The position numbers and the translations under genes were made by a program. Source: an uncultured Verrucomicrobiota bacterium (GTDB taxonomy: Bacteria; Verrucomicrobiota; Verrucomicrobiia; Limisphaerales; CAIQOK01). Taken from it: a stretch of DNA of 64,000 nt. The notes beneath the pieces are model-generated. The model made no database searches and was not told where the DNA came from. It worked only from the letters and a program-made list of their open reading frames with translations. Of this stretch, positions 12,616 through 21,288 are shown in pieces (positions within the stretch are counted from its first letter, which is position 1; each line of letters opens with the position of its first letter). Where the stretch lies: positions 31,480 to 95,479 of the forward strand of contig CAIQOK010000019.1 of assembly GCA_903873415.1 (NCBI GenBank), read 5' to 3'.

Positions 12616-13443
12616 TTAAAACCTCAGGGAAGGATTGACGCGCGAGCCGTGCACCGCCTCGTGGCAGCCCGCGGTCCAGCAGGTGCCCTGCGGCAGGCGC
12701 AGGGTATGGTCCACGCCGCCGATCAAGAGGCTGCCGCTTTTAAACTGTTGGAAGTGGCATTTGAAACAAAGATTGGCGTCGCGCGCGGTCAACATCTTGG
12801 CGTTGATGCTGCCGTGGGGTGAATGGCAGGAAGTGCATCCTTCCCGCAGCGCTTCATGTTCGAAAACATAGGGCCCCTGCTGCGAAGGATGGCATTGCAA
12901 ACAGTTTTCCTCCCGGGACAGCAGCGCGGTGCTTCCCCCGGCGTGGGCTATTCCCCTGTGCGGCGGGTGACACTGAACACAGCTCATACGCCCCTCGGGA
13001 ACGGGATGATGATTGGGCAGGTTAAACTGTCCCCGGATATCCAGATGACACTCATAACAGACCGTCTCGACCGAGCGTGACGTGGTGAGCGCAAGCCTCG
13101 CCCCCTGCCCATTGGGTAGCGGCCGGCCGGAGGTGAAACTGTAAGGCGGCTTGGTTTCCCCCCCGGAATCGGAATGTATGCTGCCCGGGCCGTGACAAGA
13201 TTCGCATCCGGCGCCTAGGCCGTTTTTACCCTCGGCAATCAGCCGCGCGTGATCGGCGGTCTTGAAGCTGCGGCTGATTTCCTCATGGCACTGCTCGCAT
13301 TCCTTAGCCCCGATGTATTTCGCGCCGGGAACCTCCGGCAGCACCACAACGGCCCGGTGGGTCGTACGACAGGATATCGCAGCCGATAGCACGGCCGCCA
13401 GGCCCAGCAGCCACGAAAATCTGATGGTTTGATGAAGTGTCAT
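12616..13443 (-). CDS. MtrA/DmsE-like octaheme c-type cytochrome
   Basis: About 275 residues from the ATG at 13443, chosen because it starts an export signal (MTLHQTIRFSWLLGLAAVL) ending at a possible lipid-attachment Cys 25; the -3 to -1 residues AIS are a weak lipobox. Seven CxxCH haem motifs begin at residues 49, 80, 129, 155, 181, 203 and 226, and a final CWTAGCH (255-261) is a CX4CH variant, giving eight predicted haems. MtrA, PioA and DmsE proteins usually carry ten. In that family the cytochrome threads the MtrB-type barrel and passes electrons between periplasm and cell surface. It lies between a larger cytochrome gene (52-base gap) and the barrel gene (12-base gap), as expected for one complex. 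Confidence 0.87.
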   Translation of the reverse strand: MTLHQTIRFSWLLGLAAVLSAAISCRTTHRAVVVLPEVPGAKYIGAKECEQCHEEISRSFKTADHARLIAEGKNGLGAGCESCHGPGSIHSDSGGETKPPYSFTSGRPLPNGQGARLALTTSRSVETVCYECHLDIRGQFNLPNHHPVPEGRMSCVQCHPPHRGIAHAGGSTALLSREENCLQCHPSQQGPYVFEHEALREGCTSCHSPHGSINAKMLTARDANLCFKCHFQQFKSGSLLIGGVDHTLRLPQGTCWTAGCHEAVHGSRVNPSLRF

Positions 13444-13495
13444 GCCGGCTTTTTTGTTGTCTCTCGTTTCCCGTCTCTTTCCAGCCGCCCGGCTG

Positions 13496-15382
13496 TCAAT
13501 ACCCCAGCTCCTGCAGCACCCAGTCGTAGGCCGTATCAAGCAGCCTTAGGGCGAAGTAGGGGTTGTGAACGCCATGACTGCCGTCGTTGAGGACCAGGTA
13601 AAGATTGAAGCGCGCCTTCTTGATATTGTCCGGGATTATCGACTGCCCGGCCGCAGCCGGCCCACTGAAGCGGACCCCGCGGGCCTGGGTCCAGCCGGCG
13701 ATGCCCCCGCTGCTGTTGGTCTGCCAAACCAAGCCGCCGGGCGTGATGTATTCCCAGGGAACAATTCCCGGGGCGCGCAACCGCTCCGCGGCCGTGGTGT
13801 CGCCCCACAAATCCAGCGCGTATTTCAGGTTGTAAACCCGATTGGATACGGCAGGCACCATGACGTATTGCACCAAGAGCTCGGGCTCGAAATTGTGGCA
13901 CTTTAGACACACCCCGTAATTGCTCATGCCCAGCTTGTGGCTGTGCAGCGCTTGGGCCGACTCGGGGTCCTGTTGCATGTGGCAGCTGACACATTGGTTG
14001 GTGAGATAAAACGCCCCGGAGAGCGAGTTGCCGGCGCTGGACGGCAGACCTGCGTGTGTGCCCGGATTAAAGTCCGCCGGTCCGCCGGCCAGCTCGCCCA
14101 CCGAGCCCAGCATAAAATTATACTGCGCCGATCCATGCGGCGCGTGGTCGTCCAGATAATTCGTAACCACAATCCTGTTCGTGTAGACCACCGAGTTGAT
14201 TCTTAAAACCACCTCGTTGGTTGCGGCGCTTCTCCAGCTTTCGCCCCGGTCGTTATGGCACTGCGCGCACAGGTTGATGTTGGCGTTGTATTTCGCGGCA
14301 AAACTGTCCGCCGCGGCCAGATGAAACGCGTTGGTCGAATAAACAGGATTCCTCAACTGGCCCGGAACCGAATTGGTCTGATGCGGATCGTGGCAAACAA
14401 CGCAGGTGATGGGCACATTGTAGTCGTCCTTCAGGGTCACTGCGGGATTCTGCCCGGCAATCAAGGCCAGCCGCGCGGTGCCGGAGTGGCACCGGCCGCA
14501 AGTGCTGATATTATCCGGGTTTGCGGCCATGACCGCAGCCGCCTCCGGCACCACTGCCGCATGCCCGCTCGAGGACCATTCCTCATAGGTGGGCTGCCGG
14601 GCCCCGGTGTGGCACCCTCCGCAAACCTGCGCCGCGATGTCCACCCGCGGCCGTACCACGGGATCCGTTTCGTTGGCGGCGTGATTGCCGGCCGGGCCAT
14701 GACAGTTCTCGCACTGCACTCCGGCCAGGTTGGTGGTGTAGGAGAAAAAACCGCTCCGGTTCGTCAGGCTGAATCCGCTTGGCAACCCGTAACCCACGGT
14801 GTGGCAGGGCAGGCAACTGCTGTTGGTCTGGCCTCCGGCCCCCTTGAACGCTGGACTGAGAAACGCCATAGCATGAGGCGTATTCGTTTCATAGCGGCAC
14901 ACTTTGAGGTGGCACGAGACGCAAACTTTCGCCCCGGCATATTGCGGAGCGGCGCAGGAAACCCGGAAAAAAGCATCGGGATAGAGGGCGGCCACGCGGA
15001 CGCTACCTTGGTAATTCGTCGCTTTGCCCAGCGCCTCCCACGGAGCGGTCAAATGGTTGGACTTTTGATGGATCTGATAATACGCCGGGGGGCCTTCCCA
15101 GGTCAGCTGCATCGCGTTGCTCCCTTTAGTGATTCCGGTCATCACTGGCAACCCCGGCATTCCGCCCGGCTGAGTCACACTCAAATGCTGCACCGCCTGG
15201 CTTCGGGCCAGCCCCAGCCAGATCAATGCCGCAATGAACAGAGCCCTTGCCCTTCCGCCCTTCCTGCCGCCCGTGCCCTGGCCCCCAGCCACAACGCCCC
15301 CAAAGACGGGCGCCCTAAGACTGCCGGGCGCAATCCCCGGCCCGCCGCGCGGAAAAATCGCTCGTGCTGCGATCACGCTCAT
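13496..15382 (-). CDS. nonaheme c-type cytochrome with N-terminal sugar/FN3-like segment
   Basis: A 628-residue exported protein, first gene of the porin-cytochrome operon. A basic stretch and hydrophobic helix (ARALFIAALIWLGLARSQA, about 45-63) form the signal peptide. Residues about 68-145 form a small strand-rich module of a kind common in exported verrucomicrobial proteins (MQLTWEGPPAYYQIHQKSN, ending AFFRVS). Nine CxxCH motifs follow, starting at residues 154, 190, 224, 254, 295, 327, 372, 464 and 492. A haem-free C-terminus includes NDGSHGVHNPYFA, a motif seen near the end of many multihaem cytochromes. There is no lipobox or second membrane segment. It could be the cell-surface partner (role of MtrC) or a periplasmic donor; sequence alone does not decide. 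It overlaps nothing and precedes the octahaem gene by 52 bases. Confidence 0.85.
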   Translation of the reverse strand: MSVIAARAIFPRGGPGIAPGSLRAPVFGGVVAGGQGTGGRKGGRARALFIAALIWLGLARSQAVQHLSVTQPGGMPGLPVMTGITKGSNAMQLTWEGPPAYYQIHQKSNHLTAPWEALGKATNYQGSVRVAALYPDAFFRVSCAAPQYAGAKVCVSCHLKVCRYETNTPHAMAFLSPAFKGAGGQTNSSCLPCHTVGYGLPSGFSLTNRSGFFSYTTNLAGVQCENCHGPAGNHAANETDPVVRPRVDIAAQVCGGCHTGARQPTYEEWSSSGHAAVVPEAAAVMAANPDNISTCGRCHSGTARLALIAGQNPAVTLKDDYNVPITCVVCHDPHQTNSVPGQLRNPVYSTNAFHLAAADSFAAKYNANINLCAQCHNDRGESWRSAATNEVVLRINSVVYTNRIVVTNYLDDHAPHGSAQYNFMLGSVGELAGGPADFNPGTHAGLPSSAGNSLSGAFYLTNQCVSCHMQQDPESAQALHSHKLGMSNYGVCLKCHNFEPELLVQYVMVPAVSNRVYNLKYALDLWGDTTAAERLRAPGIVPWEYITPGGLVWQTNSSGGIAGWTQARGVRFSGPAAAGQSIIPDNIKKARFNLYLVLNDGSHGVHNPYFALRLLDTAYDWVLQELGY

Positions 15383-15740
15383 AATTTATAGGTCAGGCTG
15401 GCCTCACCTCTCTCCGTCGGGCTGGAAACCAGGCTTCCAAACGCCCAAGGCCGCCGGGATCCGGAAGGCTCCACAAAGCCCTTTAAAAAAAGCCCCGGAC
15501 CACCGAAAAGTGTAACCAGCCGGCGGCTTAGAACTTCTCGGAAATTGCCGCACTCTCACCAACCTTTGTTTGACCGTAAACCGCTCAGATGCCATCCGGC
15601 CGCCGGGGTGTGTCATGGGTTTGCCAAGACCTCAAGCAAACCTCGATATCCCGGCACAAAAGCGGCATCGTCGGAACATTTCAAAAATTGACAGATGCCA
15701 GACAGGCCGCAGTATTTGGGGGGAAGTTAAAAACAACATT
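15383..15740. other. intergenic, divergent
   Basis: These 358 bases separate the start of the cytochrome operon (minus strand) from the GldG-like gene (plus strand) and should hold both promoters. A CCTTTAAAAAAAG stretch lies at about 15480-15492. I see no convincing -35/-10 pair, operator repeat or RNA gene. Confidence 0.4.
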
Positions 15741-16658
15741 ATGACCAGAACCCCTCTTGAAAAATGCGGGTCCGCCAGAAGCGCAACCAAAAACAAAGCA
15801 CCCTCCGTGTTTGTGCCGTCGCTCTGTTTCCTGCTGGGCTTGGGTTTGGGCGCCTTCTGGTTTTATCCGCACAAATCCGGACACCCCCCTGAAAACCAAA
15901 CCATCCAAATTTCCGGGCAAACCCGCTCCGTTCTGCGGCACTTGGGCGCTCCTGTCGAAATCCGTTTGTTCTCGCTGCTCCCCGCACCAACGGCACCGGA
16001 ATCACTCCAGGCCTACAGCCGGCGCGTGGCGGCCCTGCTGAATTTGATCGGAAAGGAAAGCGCAGGCCTTGTAAAAACCAGCGTGCTGGGCCAGCCGACC
16101 CATGCCGCCGCCGCCGCCGCCGAAGGATTGACGGCGTTCAATCTGGAGAAGGGCGAGCCCTGTTTTCTTGGTATGACGCTGGTTTGCGCGGACCGCAAAG
16201 AATCCTTTCCCCGGCTCCAACCGGCATGGGAGTCGGCTCTTGAATCGGATCTGGCCCGGGCGCTGGAGCGATTGTCGGCACAGCGCACCATTCCCTTGCC
16301 CGGACCGGCACTGGATCCGGATGAAGTTGCCAGCGGCACGCTTGCCATTGGGCGCCTGATCCCCAACTTCAAGGAAATACCCTTTGATGAGTGTGTTCGT
16401 GCTTTGCGCGAGGCAGCCGGCAGAGATTTGGCGGAAGCCGGAGCTGAGATGGAAAAACAGATCAGCAAGGCGCAGCGCGCGCTGCAAAACGCACAGGAGG
16501 CCGATTCCCAAGCCGGGCAACTGGAGGCCAGGAGCCGGCTTCAAAAAACCCAGTTGGAACAGGCCGACAAACTCAAGCAAATCACCGCCCGGCTTCAATC
16601 ACGCATCACCGTGTTACGACAACTCAAGAGCCCCGCGCCGGCCCAGCTTCCCAATTGA
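15741..16658 (+). CDS. GldG-like / ABC-transporter auxiliary domain membrane protein
   Basis: About 305 residues from the ATG at 15741 (the frame is open further upstream to 15570, but only from 15741 does a sensible N-terminus appear). One transmembrane segment (SVFVPSLCFLLGLGLGAFWF) is followed by a periplasmic domain. There, VLRHLGAPVEIRLFSLLP, the poly-Ala segment encoded by a GCC run, EPCFLGMTLVCADRKESF and LESDLARALERLS match the layout of the ABC-transporter-associated domain of GldG proteins. The last 90 residues are a coiled coil rich in Gln, Ala and Glu. GldG normally works with an ABC transporter pair (GldA/GldF), and none is nearby. Family assignment moderate; function unknown here. 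Confidence 0.6.
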   Translation: MTRTPLEKCGSARSATKNKAPSVFVPSLCFLLGLGLGAFWFYPHKSGHPPENQTIQISGQTRSVLRHLGAPVEIRLFSLLPAPTAPESLQAYSRRVAALLNLIGKESAGLVKTSVLGQPTHAAAAAAEGLTAFNLEKGEPCFLGMTLVCADRKESFPRLQPAWESALESDLARALERLSAQRTIPLPGPALDPDEVASGTLAIGRLIPNFKEIPFDECVRALREAAGRDLAEAGAEMEKQISKAQRALQNAQEADSQAGQLEARSRLQKTQLEQADKLKQITARLQSRITVLRQLKSPAPAQLPN

Positions 16659-17021
16659 TTCAGCTTCCCTCTTGAGTCCATGTCCGACCCGCGCACCCGC
16701 TGATGGATTCCGAGCCCCGGTTCAGACCTCCAGAGAGAAAGGTGCTTGTAAATCGCCCCTGTAGGACTGACTCTTCCGGAATGGGGAGTGGGGCTTATCG
16801 CCCCCGCCCTCAGACTTTATTCAAGCGCCGCTGGCACGGCCTGTTTCCAGATTGGTTTTGCCACCGGGTTTGCAGTTTAACAAGTCCGGTGACTGATTGG
16901 AGAGAAAATGAGCCTGTTGATTTTGCCTGTGTTTGCATACACCTTAAATCCTCTACCCGCAGGAGCCTGTGCTGCGGCAGAGCATTAGAGATAAGCAGGA
17001 TCAACAAGGCCGATAGGGGTT
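16659..17021. other. intergenic, convergent
   Basis: These 363 bases lie between the GldG-like gene and the convergent pyrophosphatase gene. A 26-codon ORF at 16908-16988 has a GGAGAG upstream but no recognisable family. Nothing else was identified. Confidence 0.4.
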
Positions 17022-18680
17022 TCAGCCGTGTGTTTTCATCCGCTGCAAACAGTGCGTGAGATAGGGCAGGAGTTGCTTCTTCCGCGAGACCACATCACGC
17101 ATCTCAAACACCCCGGGCTCCACCGCGGGATAGTCCACCCGCTCGACAAATTCCTTCGCCCCGGCCACCAGCAGGAGTGAGCACTGGCCCACCACATCGG
17201 TGACCATGAGGGCGGAGAATACATATTTGTGCTCGGAGCGGTAACGCTCGAGAGCGCACAAGAGCTCGTCCTTGCGCTGCCAGAACTGGGTGAACCCGAG
17301 TTCCTCGATCTGCGCCACGCTAAAGACCGCACGGTTTTCGCGATACTCTTTACAATCCGTGGTGATAGCCTGCGGTGCCGGCTTGAGGGTGAGCAGCGAA
17401 CCGGAGGCAAACAATTGGTCGGTGAACTCCCGGGCATTGATCTGAGCGATCTGCTCCAGTCTGGCGAGCACATCGGCATCCCGTGGCGTGGTCGTCGGGG
17501 ATGTCAAATTCAGAGTGTCTGAAACCAACCCCGCCAAGAGTAAGCCGGCGATGGGCTTGGTCATCTCCACGCCGTGGCGGAAAAAACAGTCCGCAACGAT
17601 CGTGCTCGTGGACCCCACAGGCTCGTTACGAAACAAAATCGGCTGCTGGGTCGTCAGCGAGCCTATCCGGTGATGGTCCAATATCTCCAGAATCTCCACC
17701 TCCTCGGCTCCCAGCACGGCCTGAGAAAGCTCGTTGTGATCCACGAGAATGAGCTTGCGGAGCACGGGCTTGAGAAAGTCGGTTTTGGAAAGCACCCCCA
17801 CCGTGCGCCCCTCCGCATCCGTCACCGGAAAGGCGGCAAAGCCCGAGGCGGTGGCTTCCGCCTTGACCTCGCTGAGCGGCGCATCCTCGCGCAAGGTAAG
17901 AAATTCCTGGTTGAGCATGTGGCGAATGGCCACCGCCGCACGGCAAAGGGACGAGGTTGTCGCAGTGTCATGGGGAGAGGCGATAAGGCTGACGCGGTTG
18001 CGCCGGGCCGCATCGAGGGTTTTTGTCTCCACATCCAACCCGCCGGTGACGATAAGCACCCGCACCCCTTCGCGGATGGCCAGATTCTGAATGTCCCAGC
18101 GGTCTCCGACCACCACGGCAAGCTGGTTCCTGTCGTAGTTTTCCAAGCGCTGGGCAAAGGATTCCAACCCCATGGCCCCGATCATCAGGACAAGGTCTTC
18201 TTCACGATCCTCTTCGGGTCCGACCAGCAATTGGCCGCCAAGAGTGCGGGCCAGATTGGGCAGGGATGAAAGAACGCGGCGGGAGTCCATGAGTCGGTTT
18301 GTGACAGGGAAGAGAAACTTGCTCAGCTTGAAAAGTGACAGCAGCCCCAAGCAGCGTTGCTGGGCGTCCAGCACCGGAAGAATGCGCACATTATGCGAAT
18401 CCATCAGCCCTAGCGCCTCGGCGGCAGTCGTCTCCGGTGTCACGCTCAGCACCTCGGTTTGCATGACATCGCGCACCTTGGGTGAGACATCAGACACAAA
18501 TCGGGGCGCAGGCACCCCGAACGTCTTTAGCACAAAATCAATCCGGTCATTGGTGTCGCCACAACGCGCGGCCACTGCCCCGGGCATGCCGGTGAGTCGC
18601 TTGAATTCCGCATAGCAGATCGCCGAGCAGATCGCGTCCGTATCGGGATTCCGGTGGCCAATGACCAATACTTCGCTCAT
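17022..18680 (-). CDS. ppaC: family II manganese-dependent inorganic pyrophosphatase with CBS and DRTGG domains
   Basis: A 552-residue cytoplasmic enzyme that hydrolyses pyrophosphate. The DHH phosphoesterase core opens with GHRNPDTDAICSA (residues 8-20; His 9, Asp 13 and Asp 15 are the metal ligands), and the DHH motif is LDHHRIGS. The family core is interrupted by a regulatory insert: CBS repeat 1 (about 65-125), a DRTGG domain (about 130-245) and CBS repeat 2 (about 250-310). This is the architecture of CBS-pyrophosphatases, which are inhibited by AMP or ADP and activated by ATP or Ap4A. DHHA2 forms the C-terminus. The ATG at 18680 gives the expected N-terminus MSEVLVIGHRNPDTD. It stands alone on its strand. 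Confidence 0.95.
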   Translation of the reverse strand: MSEVLVIGHRNPDTDAICSAICYAEFKRLTGMPGAVAARCGDTNDRIDFVLKTFGVPAPRFVSDVSPKVRDVMQTEVLSVTPETTAAEALGLMDSHNVRILPVLDAQQRCLGLLSLFKLSKFLFPVTNRLMDSRRVLSSLPNLARTLGGQLLVGPEEDREEDLVLMIGAMGLESFAQRLENYDRNQLAVVVGDRWDIQNLAIREGVRVLIVTGGLDVETKTLDAARRNRVSLIASPHDTATTSSLCRAAVAIRHMLNQEFLTLREDAPLSEVKAEATASGFAAFPVTDAEGRTVGVLSKTDFLKPVLRKLILVDHNELSQAVLGAEEVEILEILDHHRIGSLTTQQPILFRNEPVGSTSTIVADCFFRHGVEMTKPIAGLLLAGLVSDTLNLTSPTTTPRDADVLARLEQIAQINAREFTDQLFASGSLLTLKPAPQAITTDCKEYRENRAVFSVAQIEELGFTQFWQRKDELLCALERYRSEHKYVFSALMVTDVVGQCSLLLVAGAKEFVERVDYPAVEPGVFEMRDVVSRKKQLLPYLTHCLQRMKTHG

Positions 18681-19202
18681 GAATGTTCAGCCATCCTAGT
18701 GAGGCGCAAGTCTGGTCGCAAGAAAAAGGGTTCGCACGCGGCCTGAAAGGCCCATTGCGCCGCGCATAAAAGCGGGTTGTCACCTGTGCGTTTTCATTGT
18801 CACAGCGCCCTAATTGCCGGCGACCGGCCGCGGGGTGAAAATCACGCATGCCTTCGGCGGCCGTTCCGCGAAAAATAAAAACTGACAACGAACGGAGTGT
18901 GCACTGCTCAATACGCGATATAGCGACTGCCAGGTAGCGGCTTTTCCCCTGAAACTCGCGGGGCGTGGTCTTCAGACCGCTTGAACAGTCCTCCGTTTCA
19001 CGGACGTAAAAAACATGCGGATAATGAGACGGCGCAGCCTGGCTTTTGTGCTGTTTTAAATTCCGAAACCACTCCAACTCACTCCACCACCGGTTTCGCA
19101 GATTTAGGCAGGATCGTTTCGATCTGCGCCATCCAGAAACAATTTTAGGCAATCATAAAAACCCGCGCCCCCCCCCTTGGACGGTAAAGGCCGGAACCGG
19201 GG
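18681..19202. other. intergenic, about 520 bases
   Basis: The stretch lies upstream of the pyrophosphatase gene and downstream of the YmdB-like gene, both on the minus strand. It contains a run of nine C at 19168-19176. A 201-codon frame overlapping the pyrophosphatase start has no family features. No RNA gene or terminator is evident. Confidence 0.4.
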
Positions 19203-19988
19203 TTATGGCAAAGGAAGGGAGATCCTTTCTATTTTCAAAGCTTTGCCGGTGAGAGCATCTATTTCAATAAGAGCGCCGTGAAGCAAGACACGGTTTTGGG
19301 CGACCTCAAAGCGCTGCGGCATGCCCGTCAGAAAACGTTTCAACACCGGATCCAACTCGCGCCCCAAAACCCCGTCATGCGGACCGGTGAACCCGGCATC
19401 GGTCAGATAGGCCGTGCCGCCGGGGAAAATCTGCTCGTCAGCCGTCTGGACATGGGTGTGGGTGCCGACCACCGCGCTGACCTGTCCATCGAGCATCCGC
19501 GCAAAGGCGATTTTTTCAGAGGTGGCCTCCGCGTGGAAATCGACAAACAGAATGGGGGTTTGTTCGCGCAGACGGCTTACTTCAGGGGGAGCAAGAAGGA
19601 ACGGGTTTTCGAGTGGAGGCATGAAAGTGCGGCCCTGAAAATTCAAAACCGCTATCCGGGTCTTCGAGCCGGGGATCTCAAACACACCGCTGCCGCGCCC
19701 CGGAACCGCCGGGGGATAGTTCAACGGGCGCAGAAGACGGCTTTCCCCGGAAATCCATTCCACCACCTCCTTCTGATCCCAGAGGTGATCTCCGGTGGTG
19801 ATCACGTCCACCCCGGTTGCGAACAATTCGGCGGCGATTCGGGGCGTGATGCCGCTGCCGCCGGCGGAATTTTCCCCGTTGGCGATGACAAAATCAATAG
19901 CCCTCTCCGCCCGCAGGACCGGGACCAAGGCGGCCACAATCCGGCGTCCTGGCTGCCCCACAATATCCCCGATGAAAAGCAGTTTCAT
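19203..19988 (-). CDS. TIGR00282/YmdB-type metallophosphoesterase
   Basis: About 261 residues from the ATG at 19988; the longer frame to 20036 adds 16 residues not typical of the family. The protein starts MKLLFIGDIVGQPGRR, carries FVIANGENSAGGSGIT, the metal-binding TTGDHLWDQKEV and NPFLLAPPE segments, then VDFHAEATSEK and VVGTHTHVQTADEQIFPGG, the complete set of calcineurin-like phosphoesterase ligands. In Bacillus the YmdB homologue is a 2',3'-cyclic nucleotide phosphodiesterase affecting RNA turnover and biofilm formation. The precise substrate here is unknown. It is divergent from the DUF3500 gene. Confidence 0.93.
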   Translation of the reverse strand: MKLLFIGDIVGQPGRRIVAALVPVLRAERAIDFVIANGENSAGGSGITPRIAAELFATGVDVITTGDHLWDQKEVVEWISGESRLLRPLNYPPAVPGRGSGVFEIPGSKTRIAVLNFQGRTFMPPLENPFLLAPPEVSRLREQTPILFVDFHAEATSEKIAFARMLDGQVSAVVGTHTHVQTADEQIFPGGTAYLTDAGFTGPHDGVLGRELDPVLKRFLTGMPQRFEVAQNRVLLHGALIEIDALTGKALKIERISLPLP

Positions 19989-20164
19989 CCCTTCAAAGTA
20001 GAGTTCAAACAGACCAAAGACACGCATGAAAAACACGGAACGGGAGCCGGTCTAGGATTAAGCCCCCCGAAAAACCGGTCGGTGAAGGTTCCCGGGCTGA
20101 GCGACATTTGAGAATGCCGCCATTTTAAAATTGCATTTTAATCGGCGCTCGCTTGTTATGGCAC

Positions 20165-21238
20165 ATGATCAATACTCGGCTGTCACGCTTGCTGTCGATA
20201 AGTTTTCTGGCTCTGTGTCTTGGCGGCCTTTCGGTTCGAGCCCATACCCCCGCGCAGGAAATGTCCGATGCGGCGCAGAATTTCCTGGCCGGACTGGCAC
20301 CCGGACAAAAAGACAAAGCGACCTTTGAAATGAAGGATCCTGAACGGGAAGGCTGGAATTTCGTGCCTCTGGCGCGCAAAGGACTGCCCATGAAGGAGCT
20401 TTCTCCCGCCCAGCGTTTGCTCGCCCATGCTCTCCTTGCCAGCGCCCTGAGCCAGCGGGGGTATATACAAGCCACCACCATCATGAGTCTCGAGGACATC
20501 CTACGGGAACTGGAACAAGGCCGCGGCCCGGTGCGCGACCCTGAACTCTATTACGTCTCGATTTTCGGACGACCCGCAGCGCAGCAAACTTGGGCTTGGC
20601 GCGTTGAAGGCCACCATCTTTCCCTGAACTTTGTCATCGTTGACGGAAAAGAGATCACGGTAACACCTTCTTTTTTCGGAACCAATCCAGGACAGGTGCG
20701 AGGAGGAGCGCGGACCGGCCTGAGGGTAATCTCCACGGAGGAGGATCTGGGGTTTGAACTGGTGCGCTCACTCAATGCCAGACAGCGGGAGTCGGCAATT
20801 TATTCCAACACCGCCCCGCGGGAGGTCATCACCGGCAACCTGAGGCAGGTTGAGGCTCTCCCGCCCAAAGGACTTAGTGCCGGAGATATGACATCCGCGC
20901 AGGTCAAGCTCGTCAGGCAAATCCTCCAAGAATACACGCGCCGTTACCGCCCGGAACTGGCCGAGGGCGACCTGGAGCGAATGGAAGAGTCGGGAATCAA
21001 AAAGCTCTTTTTCACCTGGGCCGGGGCTCTTGAACCGGGACAGGGGCATTATTACCGCGTGCAAGGTCCAACCTTTCTGTTGGAATTCGATAACACCCAG
21101 AATGACGCCAATCATATCCACACGGTCTGGCGCGATCTGGGCCGGGACTTTGGCCGGGACCTGCTGCGGCTGCACTATCAACAGGTGCCCCACCCGGAAT
21201 CCGGCGGCGGTGCCGGAGCGGTAAACAGCGGAAAATAG
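20165..21238 (+). CDS. DUF3500 family exported protein
   Basis: About 357 residues from the ATG at 20165; a TTG four codons earlier is an unlikely start. The signal peptide runs MINTRLSRLLSISFLALCLGG with cleavage near VRAHT. The mature protein has EREGWNFVPLARKGLPMKEL, LASALSQRGYIQATTIMSLE, FGRPAAQQTWAWRVEGHHLSL and VTPSFFGTNPGQVR, all diagnostic of the DUF3500 family. Family members are secreted proteins common in Planctomycetota and Verrucomicrobiota, with no established function. It is followed after 50 bases by the RNA methyltransferase gene on the same strand. Confidence 0.9.
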   Translation: MINTRLSRLLSISFLALCLGGLSVRAHTPAQEMSDAAQNFLAGLAPGQKDKATFEMKDPEREGWNFVPLARKGLPMKELSPAQRLLAHALLASALSQRGYIQATTIMSLEDILRELEQGRGPVRDPELYYVSIFGRPAAQQTWAWRVEGHHLSLNFVIVDGKEITVTPSFFGTNPGQVRGGARTGLRVISTEEDLGFELVRSLNARQRESAIYSNTAPREVITGNLRQVEALPPKGLSAGDMTSAQVKLVRQILQEYTRRYRPELAEGDLERMEESGIKKLFFTWAGALEPGQGHYYRVQGPTFLLEFDNTQNDANHIHTVWRDLGRDFGRDLLRLHYQQVPHPESGGGAGAVNSGK

Positions 21239-21288
21239 ACCGCTTAAAAAAGCTTTCACCCCAATCCACCCGCCCCTAACTTTCAATC

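Noticed and set aside
16908..16988. 26-codon frame with GGAGAG upstream
   Set aside because: Too short and without homology that I can recognise; not enough to call a gene.
18547..19152. 201-codon minus-strand frame overlapping the start of the pyrophosphatase gene
   Set aside because: It overlaps a well-supported gene on the same strand in another frame and shows no family features.
19168..19176. run of nine C, and a run of ten G at 30705-30714
   Set aside because: Homopolymers in noncoding or relic DNA; no evidence of phase-variable genes attached to them.
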